A DNA stretch of 64,000 nt from Archangium gephyra (GCF_001027285.1 NZ_CP011509.1:6720501-6784500), one strand, 5' to 3'; positions 25,080-34,665 are shown, counted from the stretch's first letter. The notes: a model not told the origin generated them from the sequence alone. Numbers and translations: made by a program.

Positions 25080-27185
25080 ATGAAATTCCAGAACCGACGT
25101 TTCCCGAGTGCCACGCGCGTGGTGCTCACGGCCAGTGCCTCCGCGTTGCTCGCCGCGTGTGTCACCTCCGCACCCATGGACAAGAAGGCCGCCGCGCCTC
25201 CCGCCCATGGCAGCTTCGGTATCGACACCGCCGGGATGGACACGGCCGTGGCGCCCGGCGACAGCTTCTACCGCTACGTCAATGGCACGTGGCTCGACAA
25301 GACGGAGATCCCCGCGGACCGCTCCAGCTACGGCATGTTCACGAAGTTGGCGGAGGAGGCGAGCCGCCGCACCCGTGCGCTGATCGAGGAGGCCGCGAGC
25401 ACCAACGCTCCCGCGGGCAGCGAGGTGCGCAAGCTGGGAGATCTCTTCGCCAGCTTCATGGACGAGGCGGGCATCGAGGCCAAGGGGCTGGCACCGATCC
25501 AGCCCGAGCTCGAGCGCATCGCCGCCATCACCACCCGCAAGGAGCTGTCCGCGGCCCTCGGGGACACGCTGCGCGCCGATGTCGACGCGCTCAACACGGG
25601 GGATGTCGACACGGATCGGCTCTTCGGCCTCTGGGTGACCCAGGACATGAACGAGCCGTCGCGCTACGCCGCCTACCTGCTGCAGGGCGGCCTGGGCCTG
25701 CCGGACCGTGACTACTACCTCGTGGACAACGCCCGGTTCTCCGAGGTGCGCCAGAAGTACCAGCAGCACATCGCCGCCATGCTGGGCCTGGCGGGCATCC
25801 CCGACGCGGAGGCCCGGGCCAGGCGCATCTTCGAGCTCGAGCGGGAGCTCGCCCGGGTGCACTGGAGCCAGGTGGACACGCAGGACGTGGCCAAGGTCAA
25901 CAACCCCTGGCCCCGGAGCGAGTTCGCGAAGCGCGCGCCGGGCCTCGACTGGGACGCCTACTTCGAGGCCGCGGGACTCGGGAAGCAGCAGGAGTTCATC
26001 ATCTGGCAGCCGAGCGCGCTGACGGGGATCTCGAAGCTCGTGGGCAGCGAGCCGGTGCAGACCTGGAAGGACTACCTGGCCTTCCACGCCCTCGAGCGTG
26101 GCGCGCCCTTCCTGTCCAAGGCCTTCGTGGACGAGAGCTTCGCGTTCTCCGGCCGTGTGCTCTCCGGAGCGCAGCAGCTGCGCGAGCGCTGGAAGCGCGG
26201 TGTCGACGTCACCAGCGGCGCGATGGGGGAGGCGATCGGCAAGCTGTACGTGGAGAAGTACTTCCCGCCGGAGGCCAAGGCGGAGGCGGACAAGATGGTG
26301 CGCAACATCGTCACGGCGTTCGGCCAGCGCATCGACGCGCTGGCGTGGATGTCCCCGGAGACGAAGGCGCGCGCGAAGGAGAAGCTGGGCACGCTCCAGG
26401 TGGGCATCGGCCACCCGGCGAAGTGGCGGGACTACTCGGGGCTGGAGATCGTGCGGGGGGATGCCTACGGCAACGCCGAGCGCGCCTCGCGTTTCGAGTA
26501 CCAGCGCAACCTGGCCAAGCTGGGCAAGCCGGTGGACCGGTCCGAGTGGTTCATGCCGCCGCAGCTGGTGAACGCGCTGAACTCCCCGCAGCAGAACTCC
26601 ATCATCTTCCCCGCGGCCATCCTGCAGCCGCCCTTCTTCGATCCGAACGCGGATCCGGCGGTGAACTACGGCGGCATCGGCACCGTCATCGGGCATGAGA
26701 TCGTGCACAGCTTCGACGACGTGGGCGCGCAGTTCGACGCCCAGGGCAAGCTGGCCAACTGGTGGACGAAGGAGGACGCGGCGAAGTTCAAGGCCGCCGG
26801 TGAGGCGCTCGTCGCGCAATACAACACGTACCGCCCGCTGCCGGACCTCGCGGTGAATGGCGAGCTGACCCTGGGAGAGAACATCGCCGACATCGCCGGG
26901 GTGGCGATTGCCCTCGATGGCTACCGGCTGTCGCTGGGCGGCAAGCCGGCACCGGTGCTCGAGGGCTTCTCCGGCGAGCAGCGCTTCTTCCTCGGCTTCG
27001 GGCAGGTGTGGCGCAACAAGTACCGCGAGCCGTACCTGCGCCGCATCCTGATGACGGACGGGCACTCCCCGGGTGAGTACCGCGCCTCGACGGTGCGCAA
27101 CATCGACGCGTGGTACCAGGCCTTCGGGGCCACGCCCGGGCAGACGCTCTACCTCACGCCCGAGCAGCGCGTGCGCATCTGGTAG
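25080..27185 (+). CDS. M13 family zinc metallopeptidase (neprilysin-like lipoprotein)
   Basis: The 701-aa protein has a lipoprotein signal with lipobox LLAAC and an M13 N-terminal lobe (GDSFYRYVNGTWLDKTEIP). The zinc motif is HEIVH with first His at 539, and the third ligand lies in GENIADIAG. The substrate-binding VNALNSPQQNSI element is like the neprilysin NAYY segment. Family length is normal. It should act at the cell envelope on oligopeptides. Start ATG 25080 follows AGGGG. Its 3' end is bounded by the hairpin 27195-27223. Confidence 0.93.
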   Translation: MKFQNRRFPSATRVVLTASASALLAACVTSAPMDKKAAAPPAHGSFGIDTAGMDTAVAPGDSFYRYVNGTWLDKTEIPADRSSYGMFTKLAEEASRRTRALIEEAASTNAPAGSEVRKLGDLFASFMDEAGIEAKGLAPIQPELERIAAITTRKELSAALGDTLRADVDALNTGDVDTDRLFGLWVTQDMNEPSRYAAYLLQGGLGLPDRDYYLVDNARFSEVRQKYQQHIAAMLGLAGIPDAEARARRIFELERELARVHWSQVDTQDVAKVNNPWPRSEFAKRAPGLDWDAYFEAAGLGKQQEFIIWQPSALTGISKLVGSEPVQTWKDYLAFHALERGAPFLSKAFVDESFAFSGRVLSGAQQLRERWKRGVDVTSGAMGEAIGKLYVEKYFPPEAKAEADKMVRNIVTAFGQRIDALAWMSPETKARAKEKLGTLQVGIGHPAKWRDYSGLEIVRGDAYGNAERASRFEYQRNLAKLGKPVDRSEWFMPPQLVNALNSPQQNSIIFPAAILQPPFFDPNADPAVNYGGIGTVIGHEIVHSFDDVGAQFDAQGKLANWWTKEDAAKFKAAGEALVAQYNTYRPLPDLAVNGELTLGENIADIAGVAIALDGYRLSLGGKPAPVLEGFSGEQRFFLGFGQVWRNKYREPYLRRILMTDGHSPGEYRASTVRNIDAWYQAFGATPGQTLYLTPEQRVRIW

Positions 27186-27194
27186 AGCAGGGCA

Positions 27195-27223
27195 GGGGAG
27201 ACAGGTTCAGCTCCTGTCTCCCC
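27195..27223. terminator. Terminator-like hairpin, copy 2 of a three-copy family
   Basis: GGGGAGACAGG (27195-27205) pairs perfectly with CCTGTCTCCCC (27213-27223) over loop TTCAGCT. It lies between the convergent stops at 27185 and 27247 and can act on both strands. See also 221-248 and 34163-34189. Confidence 0.6.
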
Positions 27224-27246
27224 GGTCCGTCAGGGGTTGAGACCCC

Positions 27247-28290
27247 TCAGCGCCTCGCCGGGTTGACGGGCTGGTACTCGAAACTCGGGCCGACATACGG
27301 GCCCGAGGGGTTCGGAATGCCCGCCATCATCGCCTTGGCCTGACCTTTCAAGGACATCATCAGGCCAATCGCGTTGTTCATCTGCTCCCGGTTGTTCTGG
27401 CCGTTGAACAGCGCGTGGAGCGCCTTCAGCAGGCTGGTGTACGTGTAGTTGAAGTTGTCGTTGGCGAAGGCCTGTGCCGAGCCCGCGGGGTAATTGGCGG
27501 CCTTCGGGTCGCCGGGCAGGGGATAGACGCCTCCCGCGTCCAACAGCACCGGGGCACCGCTGTAGGACCACGGCGGGTTCTTGCCCGGCGCGGGCTCCAG
27601 CATGGCGCCGGCGAGGATCTGCGAAAAGCGGTAGTAATGCGCCGGCTCGTCGCTTTTCGCGCTCTCTTCCGGCGAAGTGGTGGTGCCTTCGCCCTGATCG
27701 ATGATGGTCTGGATCGCGGCCTGCGCCGACGCGACATCCGTGACCACGATCGCCCCCCGCATCAACGACGAATCCACCTGGTGGCGCGGCGGCTTGACGA
27801 AGGCCTTGTTGCCGAGCACCGCGATGGCCTCGGAGATCTTCGTGTAGAACTGGCCGATCGTGATGCCGTCGTCTTGTGCCGCCGCATCTCCCTTGATGTC
27901 GATCGGCTTGTCCGGTTCCTCGATCTGCAGGTAGGTCGTCAGCTGATCCTGCGAGAACGGCCGCAGATGCACGACCAACCCTTTCTCGACGCTGCCTGGC
28001 AGCGGACCGGGAAAGGACGGGATGAACCCGGGCTTGTCGATGACGGGAGCTCCTCCGAGCGCGTTGAGCACGTTCGAGGCCAGCGTCATGTGCAGCATCT
28101 CTTCGACCACGACGGATTGGAGGATGTCCGCGATGGCCTTGTTCCTGGCCGCATCGAGCGAGTAGAGCCCGTAGAGGTAGACGGGAATCGTGGCGTGCTC
28201 CAGCTCGACCGCGTTCTGCAGTGCCTTCCGGACGGTCTCCGGAGTGGGCGATTTCAGGCCCCTGACATAAGAGCGTTGAAGACGGATCAT
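27247..28290 (-). CDS. Ferritin-like (VioB C-terminal type) protein
   Basis: The 347-aa protein begins with the ferritin-like signature found in VioB/RebD-type iminophenyl-pyruvate dimer synthases: LQNAVELEHATIPVYLYGLYS and VVVEEMLHMTLASNVLNALGG. These supply the Glu/His residues of a di-iron-like four-helix site. The C-terminal half has SLLKALHALFNGQN and NNAIGLMMSLKGQAKAMM helices, also of that family. Its start overlaps the stop of the 656-aa gene by ATGA, so the two are made together. In VioB the corresponding regions are one chain. Actual chemistry is unproven here. Confidence 0.75.
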   Translation of the reverse strand: MIRLQRSYVRGLKSPTPETVRKALQNAVELEHATIPVYLYGLYSLDAARNKAIADILQSVVVEEMLHMTLASNVLNALGGAPVIDKPGFIPSFPGPLPGSVEKGLVVHLRPFSQDQLTTYLQIEEPDKPIDIKGDAAAQDDGITIGQFYTKISEAIAVLGNKAFVKPPRHQVDSSLMRGAIVVTDVASAQAAIQTIIDQGEGTTTSPEESAKSDEPAHYYRFSQILAGAMLEPAPGKNPPWSYSGAPVLLDAGGVYPLPGDPKAANYPAGSAQAFANDNFNYTYTSLLKALHALFNGQNNREQMNNAIGLMMSLKGQAKAMMAGIPNPSGPYVGPSFEYQPVNPARR

Positions 28291-30257
28291 TGGCCACTCT
28301 CCTTGCGGTTCTGCACCACGAGCCGGCGCGAAGCGGCGAACACCTTGCCGCCTCTCTTCATGACCGCGGGAGTCGCGGTGGCTGGCGGCGTGGGTGCCGG
28401 TTTCGCTTCATGGCTCTTCGCCGCGGCCTTCGCCGCGGCCTTCGTGGGAGCCGTTCCGAGTGGCACGCCGTTCTTCAACCATTGGAGGATGGCGGTGCGC
28501 TTGGCCGGCGACAGATCGCGGGTGACCGGCATCGAGTTCGGATTCGAGGCGTCCAGCCCGAACGCCAGGTTGAGCAGGAAGCTGTTCTCCTTCACCGACT
28601 GGTAATCGGCGAGGTTCAAGAACCGGTTCATCACCGGATAGAGATTGGCGTATTGCTGGAAGATCGGCTGCAGATCGTCATACCAGGTCGGCGCATCCTT
28701 GACCTTGGGCGAGAAGCCGCTCCACACCAGGAAGCTGATGAAATCCCACTGGTTGACGGGCTGGTTTCCGGAGAGCTGGGTATCGGCGAATGCCGGGCGG
28801 ATGCCGTAGACCTGCCCGTCGATGCCGTAATCCCCCTTGGGATTGGACGCGCTGATATTGAAATTGCGCGGCGTTCCGGGATCGCTGGCGGTCAACTTCA
28901 GCGTCGCGCGTCCGTTGGAATCGGTGACGACGCTGGTGGTATCGAACTTCAGCACCTTGTCAGGAGTCGTCGCCACCGGCGGGCTCGTGGTGACGAACGG
29001 GAAGCCCGAGCCCACCTGGGCCTGCAGTTGCGAGGGATCGAAGCCGAAGGAGAGGGCCGTACCGGCCAACGGCTTGCCGTACTGCATCGCGTACAAGGGA
29101 ATCTCGACGGTGTCGCCGGGACTCATGCGATACACGAAGGTGTCAGCGCGCACGTAGGCGCCGCTGCTCCATTCGCTGATCACCGTAGTTCCGGATCCGC
29201 GCAGCACCAGCTGTGACGTCTGCACGAGCTTCAGCAGCTTCTTCGGGATCGGCAGCACGACGATGCCGGCGGTTTTGTCGTACCACTGCGGGTCCGAGGC
29301 GTAACCGCCCTTGCCACCCGAGGGGATGACACCGATGGTCACCTGGGTGCCACCCGGCTTGTTCTTCGCGGGGGCCGTGCTGTTCGCGCTCAGCGTGAGA
29401 TCGCCGAGACTCATGATGGAACCGCCCGCACCCGTCGGCAGTGCGTTGCCCAGATCCAGGTAGAGATTCCCGCTCTTCTCGTCGACGACTGCCGCGCAGT
29501 AATTGATGTTGCCGGGAGGCGTGTAGAAGTTGCCGCCGGTGCTGTTGCCCGCCATGAAATGCCGTCCGATGACCAGGTGGCGCGGCTCACTGGCGCTCGC
29601 CGGACCGATCGTGCCGGTGATGCGGCCGGTCATGAACTCGGGCGAGGTGTAATCCATGTTGAAGCCATCGACGTTGAACTTGATCGACAGCAGGCCCTCC
29701 CGGTCCGCGTGCTTCTTCAGCTCCGACAGGAACTTCGAGCCCAGGTCGTCGGCCCAGTGGAGGTTGCGCAGCACCGACTGGTACACCGCGCAGGCGTCGG
29801 CATCGCCGCCCGTCGACACCTTGGCGCGATCCCAGATGTCGGTGAACGCGGCCGGCTCGAAGTCGCCGCGCATCAGCGTCTTTCCCTTGCTGTCGGCGAT
29901 CCGCACCTGCAGTCCCCAGATCTCGGAGACCAGCTGCTGCTCGGGATCGAGATCCACCAGCTTCGCCGGTGGCTTGGAGTCCGAGTCGGCGATGAGGCAG
30001 GCGAGCACCGGATCTTTCCGGGTGACCTGCCCCGACTTCGTCCAGGCCGACGTCACCTTGCAGTTGAGAAAGCGCCAGGCGGCGTCACCCTGTGGATTGA
30101 ACCAGCCGTTGGGCGGATTCATGTTGATGCCTTCCATCTGCTGATAGCTCGCCTGGAAGGTGGAGTTGTCGAAGTGCCCGGGGTCGTTGTTGACCGTCGA
30201 GATGCTGGCCTGGAACCGGCCCGCGAAATGCAACCGGAGCGGATTGAGATAACTCAT
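28287..30257 (-). CDS. VioB N-terminal-like partner protein
   Basis: The 656-aa protein starts LNPLRLHFAGRFQASISTVNNDP, which resembles the opening of VioB-type synthases (a HF-G-R stretch, then N-T-NRDP). The middle is rich in beta strands and includes GRATLKLTASDPGTPRNFNIS, an Ig-like pattern. The C-terminus is helical (VMNRFLNLADY, TAILQWLKNGVP), then a low-complexity Ala/Lys/Pro tail. There is no signal peptide. It has a good ribosome site (AGAGGAGAG) before ATG 30257. Base composition is somewhat lower in GC than its neighbours, which hints at transfer. Function by analogy only. Confidence 0.55.
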   Translation of the reverse strand: MSYLNPLRLHFAGRFQASISTVNNDPGHFDNSTFQASYQQMEGINMNPPNGWFNPQGDAAWRFLNCKVTSAWTKSGQVTRKDPVLACLIADSDSKPPAKLVDLDPEQQLVSEIWGLQVRIADSKGKTLMRGDFEPAAFTDIWDRAKVSTGGDADACAVYQSVLRNLHWADDLGSKFLSELKKHADREGLLSIKFNVDGFNMDYTSPEFMTGRITGTIGPASASEPRHLVIGRHFMAGNSTGGNFYTPPGNINYCAAVVDEKSGNLYLDLGNALPTGAGGSIMSLGDLTLSANSTAPAKNKPGGTQVTIGVIPSGGKGGYASDPQWYDKTAGIVVLPIPKKLLKLVQTSQLVLRGSGTTVISEWSSGAYVRADTFVYRMSPGDTVEIPLYAMQYGKPLAGTALSFGFDPSQLQAQVGSGFPFVTTSPPVATTPDKVLKFDTTSVVTDSNGRATLKLTASDPGTPRNFNISASNPKGDYGIDGQVYGIRPAFADTQLSGNQPVNQWDFISFLVWSGFSPKVKDAPTWYDDLQPIFQQYANLYPVMNRFLNLADYQSVKENSFLLNLAFGLDASNPNSMPVTRDLSPAKRTAILQWLKNGVPLGTAPTKAAAKAAAKSHEAKPAPTPPATATPAVMKRGGKVFAASRRLVVQNRKESGQ

Positions 30258-30449
30258 TGCGATCTCTCCTCTGTACCGTCATGCAAATGTCTTGGGCGGA
30301 GGCTGCCTGTTTTAAGGCACTGCCCCTGGAAAGCCCAGGGATTCGCCGGTGCGCGTTCCCTGACGGGCTGCGTCACGGGGCCTGGAACCCGTGGCCCCTG
30401 GCTCTCGACGGGACACGCGGGCGAGGCCGGATGCGCTACCCTGCGCGGC

Positions 30450-31400
30450 ATGACGTCCCACCCACCCACCCTGTACCTGGATGATGCCTCGGTGCGTCGG
30501 CTGCTGCCCCTGGGCAAGCTGCTCGAGGGGATGCGCCGCGCGCTGATCGACCTGTCCGAAGGCCGTGTCGTGCAGCCGCTTCGCAGCGTGATGGAGTTGC
30601 CGCAGTTCGAGGGCATGCTCTTCCTCAAGCCGGCGATGACGGGCGAGGCGCTCGCCACCAAGCTGATCACGCTGTATCCGGGCAACCCGGGGCGGGGGCT
30701 TCCGACCCTGCTCGCCACCATCGTCCTGATGGATCCGCGGACCGGCCGGACCCTGGCGGTCATGGACGGCACGTGGATCACCGAGCTGCGGACCGCCGCG
30801 GTCTCCGCGGTGGCCGTCGACGCGCTGACCACGCCGGGCCCCAAGGTGGTGGCGATGCTGGGCAGCGGAGCCCTGGCGCGCAGCCACGCGCTCGCGCTGC
30901 GTGCGGTGCGGCCGGTCTCGGAGCTCCGCATCTGGAGCCGCGATCCGGACAACGTCGCGCGCTGCGCCGCCGAGGTGGGCGGCCGGGCCTGCGCCACCGC
31001 CGAGGAGGCGGTGCGAGGCGCCGACATCGTCTGCACCGTCACCAACGCGACCGAACCCGTGCTGCGCGGCGCCTGGCTGAAGCCGGGCGCCTTCGTGGCG
31101 GCGATCGGCGCGCCTCGCCCCACCTGGCGGGAGCTCGACGACGAGGCCATGCGCAACCTGGTGATCGCGGACAGCCGGCACGCCGCCGAGCACGAGTCAG
31201 GCGACGTCATCCACTCCCGCGCTCCGATCCACGCCGAGCTCGGCGAGCTCCTCGGCGGGAAGGCACCGGCCCCGGGCGCCGGCCGCACCATCATCTTCAA
31301 GGCACTGGGTCAGGCGGTCGAGGATGCGGTCGCGGCGCACCTGGTCTACAGCGCGGCGCTGGCCGAACGGCACGCCGCCACGAACACGGGCGAGGGTTGA
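30450..31400 (+). CDS. Ornithine cyclodeaminase / mu-crystallin family enzyme
   Basis: The 316-aa protein has the family plan: substrate residues in the N-terminal part (LFLKPAMTGEALATKLITLYPGN in pieces), the NAD(P)-binding glycine motif MLGSGALARSHALALRAV, and the DIVCTVTNATEPVL segment of the Rossmann fold. Members act as ornithine or lysine cyclodeaminases, ketimine (piperideine-2-carboxylate) reductases or alanine dehydrogenases. With the two genes downstream, lysine-to-pipecolate cyclisation or ketimine reduction fits best. The next gene starts two bases after its stop. Confidence 0.8.
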   Translation: MTSHPPTLYLDDASVRRLLPLGKLLEGMRRALIDLSEGRVVQPLRSVMELPQFEGMLFLKPAMTGEALATKLITLYPGNPGRGLPTLLATIVLMDPRTGRTLAVMDGTWITELRTAAVSAVAVDALTTPGPKVVAMLGSGALARSHALALRAVRPVSELRIWSRDPDNVARCAAEVGGRACATAEEAVRGADIVCTVTNATEPVLRGAWLKPGAFVAAIGAPRPTWRELDDEAMRNLVIADSRHAAEHESGDVIHSRAPIHAELGELLGGKAPAPGAGRTIIFKALGQAVEDAVAAHLVYSAALAERHAATNTGEG

Positions 31401-31401
31401 C

Positions 31402-32601
31402 GTGGAAACCGAAGATCTGCGCGCGGACGTCGCCATCGTCGGGGCCGGTATCGCTGGCGCCTCGATCGCCTGGTGGCTGACCCGCATGGACCCCAAGCTC
31501 TCGGTCGTGCTGCTCGAGCGGGATACCGGCTTCGGGTCCGCCTCCTCACAACTCTCGGCCAGTTCGATCCGCCAGCAGTTCAGCACGCCGGTCAACATCC
31601 AGATGTCGCGGTTCGGTCTGCAGTTCCTGCGCGACGTCCCCTCCCTGCTCGCCGTCGAGGGGGAGGAGGTGGAGCTCGGTCTGACCCTGCCCGGCTACCT
31701 GTTCCTGGCCTCGCCGGCACAGGCCGAGGCACTGCGCGCCCAGAACGAGATCCAGCGCGCTCATGACGCCCGCATCGAGCTGCTCGAGCCGGATGCGCTC
31801 GCCGCGCGCTTCACCTGGCTGAACACCGCCGATCTCGCGCTGGGCACGCTCGGTGCCGGTGTCGAGGGATGGTTCGACGGCCCCGCGTTGCACTCGGCGA
31901 TGCTGCGCTCGGCGCGCGCCCAGGGCGCCCGGCTGGTGCGGGCCGAGGTGACGGCCCTCGAATTCGAGCCCGGCGCCTCGTCGGATTCGAGGAGGGTCGC
32001 CGCGCTGCGCCTGGCGGACGGCCGCAGGGTGGTCTGCGGGCAGGCGGTCAACGCGGCGGGTGCCTGGTCGAGGCGCCTGGCGGCAACGGCCGGCATCGAG
32101 CTGCCGGTCCATGCCCGCCGGCGGACGGTCTTCGTGCTGTCCTGCCCGACCTCCCTGCCTGGATGCCCGCTGGTCATCGACCCGGCGGGATTCTGGTTCC
32201 GGCCCGAGGGCCGGCACTTCATCTTCGGGACCACGCCTGACCCCGATGCCGACGACCTGCCGCTCGAGCCCAACCTGGCCGAGTTCGACGAGGAGGCGTG
32301 GGCGGCGCTCGCCCACCGTGTACCGGCCTTCGAGTCGTTGCGGGTCGAGCGCGCGTGGGCCGGCTACTACGAGATGAACCTGTTCGACCACAACGCGCTG
32401 CTGGGCCTCCATCCCGGCTTCGCGAACCTGTGGTGCGCCACCGGCTTCTCCGGGCACGGCATGCAGCAGGCCCCGGCCGCCGGCCGAGGGATCGCCGAGC
32501 TCCTGCTGTACGGCGGGTTCCGTACGCTCGACCTGTCCCAGCTCTCGGTCGGGCGGCTCGCCGAGGGCCGCCGGGTGCTCGAATCCAACGTGATCGGCTG
32601 A
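31402..32601 (+). CDS. FAD-dependent DAO-type amino acid oxidase, probable pipecolate/imino acid oxidase
   Basis: The 399-aa protein begins with the FAD motif VAIVGAGIAGASIAWWL. It also carries SSQLSASSIRQQFS, an AVNAAGAWSRRLA segment and the C-terminal FAD-contact region CATGFSGHGMQQAPAAGRGIAELL. These are typical of the D-amino-acid-oxidase/sarcosine-oxidase/FOXRED1 fold. The start is GTG 31402. Its neighbours are a cyclodeaminase-family enzyme and an ALDH7-type dehydrogenase. This matches a pipecolate oxidase (AmaA-like) that makes piperideine-6-carboxylate for the dehydrogenase. The exact substrate is inferred. Confidence 0.75.
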   Translation: METEDLRADVAIVGAGIAGASIAWWLTRMDPKLSVVLLERDTGFGSASSQLSASSIRQQFSTPVNIQMSRFGLQFLRDVPSLLAVEGEEVELGLTLPGYLFLASPAQAEALRAQNEIQRAHDARIELLEPDALAARFTWLNTADLALGTLGAGVEGWFDGPALHSAMLRSARAQGARLVRAEVTALEFEPGASSDSRRVAALRLADGRRVVCGQAVNAAGAWSRRLAATAGIELPVHARRRTVFVLSCPTSLPGCPLVIDPAGFWFRPEGRHFIFGTTPDPDADDLPLEPNLAEFDEEAWAALAHRVPAFESLRVERAWAGYYEMNLFDHNALLGLHPGFANLWCATGFSGHGMQQAPAAGRGIAELLLYGGFRTLDLSQLSVGRLAEGRRVLESNVIG

Positions 32602-32616
32602 TATCTAGAGACCTCC

Positions 32617-34149
32617 ATGACCCACCCCATCCTCGACGTGCTCGGCCTGTCCGAGCGCAACCCCGGCACCTACCTCGGCAGCGGCGAGTGGTCCGGCACC
32701 TCCCAGGACGCCGACATCCAGGTCGTCAATCCGAGCAACGGCCAGCCCCTGGCCCGCGTGTCCTCGGCCAGCGCGGAGGATTACGAGACCCTCGTGCGCA
32801 GGGCGGCGCAGACCTTCACCGCGTGGCGCACGATGCCCGCGCCCAGACGCGGCGAGGCCATCCGCCTGTGCGGCGAGGCGCTGCGCCGGCACAAGGACGC
32901 GCTCGGCTCGCTCGTCTCGCTGGAGATGGGGAAGATCAAGGCCGAGGGTGACGGCGAAGTGCAGGAGATGATCGACATCGCCGACTTCGCGGTGGGCCAG
33001 TCGCGCATGCTGTACGGCCTGTCCATGCACTCCGAGCGCCCCGGCCACCGCATGTACGAGCAGTGGCATCCGCTGGGCCTCGTGGGCATCATCAGCGCCT
33101 TCAACTTCCCGGTCGCGGTGTGGGCCTGGAACGCGTTCATCGCCGCCGTCTGCGGCAACATCTCCATCTGGAAGCCCTCGCCCCGGACGCCGCTGTCGGC
33201 CATCGCCTCCACGCGCATCTGCAACGAGGCGCTGAAGGCGGGCGGCTTCCCGGAGGTGTTCTTCCTCCTCAACGACGGCGGCAACGCGCTGGCGCAGCGG
33301 CTGGTGGACGATCCGCGCATCGCGCTGATGAGCTTCACCGGCTCCACCGCCGTGGGCCGTCAGGTCGGTGCGCGCGTGGCCCAGCGGATGGGCAGGAGCC
33401 TGCTGGAGCTCGGTGGCAACAACGCCATCATCGTGGACCGCACCGCCGACCTGAAGCTGGCGATTCCGGCCATCGTGTTCGGAGCGGTGGGCACCGCCGG
33501 CCAGCGTTGCACCACCACGCGCCGGCTCATCGTGCACGAGTCCATCCTGGGCGACGTGGTGGCCCGGCTCACCGCCGCCTATAAGCAGGTCGAGGCCCGC
33601 ATCGGCGACCCGCTCCAGCCCGGCACCCTCATGGGTCCGCTCATCGACGCGGAGGCCGTGCGGCGCTTCGAGGCCGCGGTGGAGAAGGCCCGGGCGTCCG
33701 GCGGCACCGTGGTGAGCGGGGGCAAGGCACTGAGCGGCCCGGGCCACTTCGTGCTGCCCACCCTCATCACCGGGGTCCGCCCCACCGACGAGGTGGTGCA
33801 GACCGAGACCTTCGCGCCCATCCTCTATGTCCTGCCGTACCGGACGCTGGAGGAGGCCATCGCCATCCAGAATGGCGTGCCGCAGGGCCTCTCCTCGGCC
33901 GTGTTCACGCAGGAGCTCAAGGTGGCCGAGCAGTTCCTGTCCGCGGCCGGCTCGGACTGCGGCATCGCCAATGTGAACATCGGCACCTCGGGCGCGGAGA
34001 TTGGCGGCGCCTTCGGTGGCGAGAAGGAGACCGGCGGTGGACGCGAGTCCGGCTCCGACTCGTGGAAGGCCTACATGCGTCGGCAGACCAACACCATCAA
34101 CTACTCCGACGCGCTGCCGCTCGCCCAGGGCATCAAGTTCGACTTCTGA
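32617..34149 (+). CDS. ALDH7-family aldehyde dehydrogenase (aminoadipate-semialdehyde dehydrogenase)
   Basis: The 510-aa enzyme has catalytic Cys298 in [12 protein letters not shown] and general base Glu264 in LLELGGNN. It also has the diagnostic ALDH7 C-terminus ([20 protein letters not shown] and [11 protein letters not shown]). ALDH7A1 and bacterial AmaB oxidise alpha-aminoadipate semialdehyde, the open form of piperideine-6-carboxylate, to 2-aminoadipate. It is third in an operon after the cyclodeaminase and FAD oxidase genes, 15 bases behind the latter. The hairpin 34163-34189 lies just past the stop. Confidence 0.9.
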   Translation: MTHPILDVLGLSERNPGTYLGSGEWSGTSQDADIQVVNPSNGQPLARVSSASAEDYETLVRRAAQTFTAWRTMPAPRRGEAIRLCGEALRRHKDALGSLVSLEMGKIKAEGDGEVQEMIDIADFAVGQSRMLYGLSMHSERPGHRMYEQWHPLGLVGIISAFNFPVAVWAWNAFIAAVCGNISIWKPSPRTPLSAIASTRICNEALKAGGFPEVFFLLNDGGNALAQRLVDDPRIALMSFTGSTAVGRQVGARVAQRMGRSLLELGGNNAIIVDRTADLKLAIPAIVFGAVGTAGQRCTTTRRLIVHESILGDVVARLTAAYKQVEARIGDPLQPGTLMGPLIDAEAVRRFEAAVEKARASGGTVVSGGKALSGPGHFVLPTLITGVRPTDEVVQTETFAPILYVLPYRTLEEAIAIQNGVPQGLSSAVFTQELKVAEQFLSAAGSDCGIANVNIGTSGAEIGGAFGGEKETGGGRESGSDSWKAYMRRQTNTINYSDALPLAQGIKFDF

Positions 34150-34162
34150 GCCCCCGTCAGAC

Positions 34163-34189
34163 GGGAGACAGGTTCAAAGCCTGTCTCCC
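34163..34189. terminator. Terminator-like hairpin, copy 3 of a three-copy family
   Basis: GGGAGACAGG (34163-34172) pairs with CCTGTCTCCC (34180-34189) over loop TTCAAAG. It sits between the convergent stops at 34149 and 34210. Confidence 0.6.
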
Positions 34190-34209
34190 CGAGCCGCTCA
34201 CCGGCTCCC

Positions 34210-34665
34210 TCACGCCTGATTCTGGTAGACGTGGAGTTCGAAGCTGATGGCGTCAGACATGTCCGCCACCCGCCCGACTTCGAAGGTGAACGGAAGGAAC
34301 AGCGTGGACATCAGGGTTCCAACGTCGAACGAGCCGCCTGATTTGCCGTTCTGGAAGGTGCGTCCATCCATGAGTGTTGCTTCGGGCGCTCCTAAGGACT
34401 GGTTGGTGAACATGGTCCTGATGAGCCCAACACCCGGAAGCGTCACACCCACGATGACATTGGTGAGGCCAAGCTCGAAGTGAAACGCTCCGCCTCCGGC
34501 AACCGTTTGTGGCGGTGATTGTCCGTCGATTGCCCCTTTGACTATGTCTCGAACCTCGTTGATGGGATCTGCTGTGCCCCCAATTGAGGCTGTGGCGAAC
34601 GCTGAAAGAGGCTGGTTCGTGTGATTGTAGAACGCTACGGCTACATTCCGCTCCAGAATGCCCAT
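34210..34665 (-). CDS. Hypothetical protein, 151 aa, atypical composition
   Basis: I do not recognise the family. The product is a compact, beta-rich soluble protein with no signal peptide: NVAVAFYNHTNQPLSAFA, GGGAFHFELGLTNVIVGVTLPG, and SDAISFELHVYQNQA at the end. The strand pattern would suit an aegerolysin- or lectin-like sandwich, but I see no diagnostic motif. Codon use is less GC-rich than in neighbouring genes, which suggests a recently acquired gene. Start ATG 34665. It is flanked by the hairpin 34163-34189 and a 199-base gap in which I see nothing distinctive. Confidence 0.6.
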   Translation of the reverse strand: MGILERNVAVAFYNHTNQPLSAFATASIGGTADPINEVRDIVKGAIDGQSPPQTVAGGGAFHFELGLTNVIVGVTLPGVGLIRTMFTNQSLGAPEATLMDGRTFQNGKSGGSFDVGTLMSTLFLPFTFEVGRVADMSDAISFELHVYQNQA

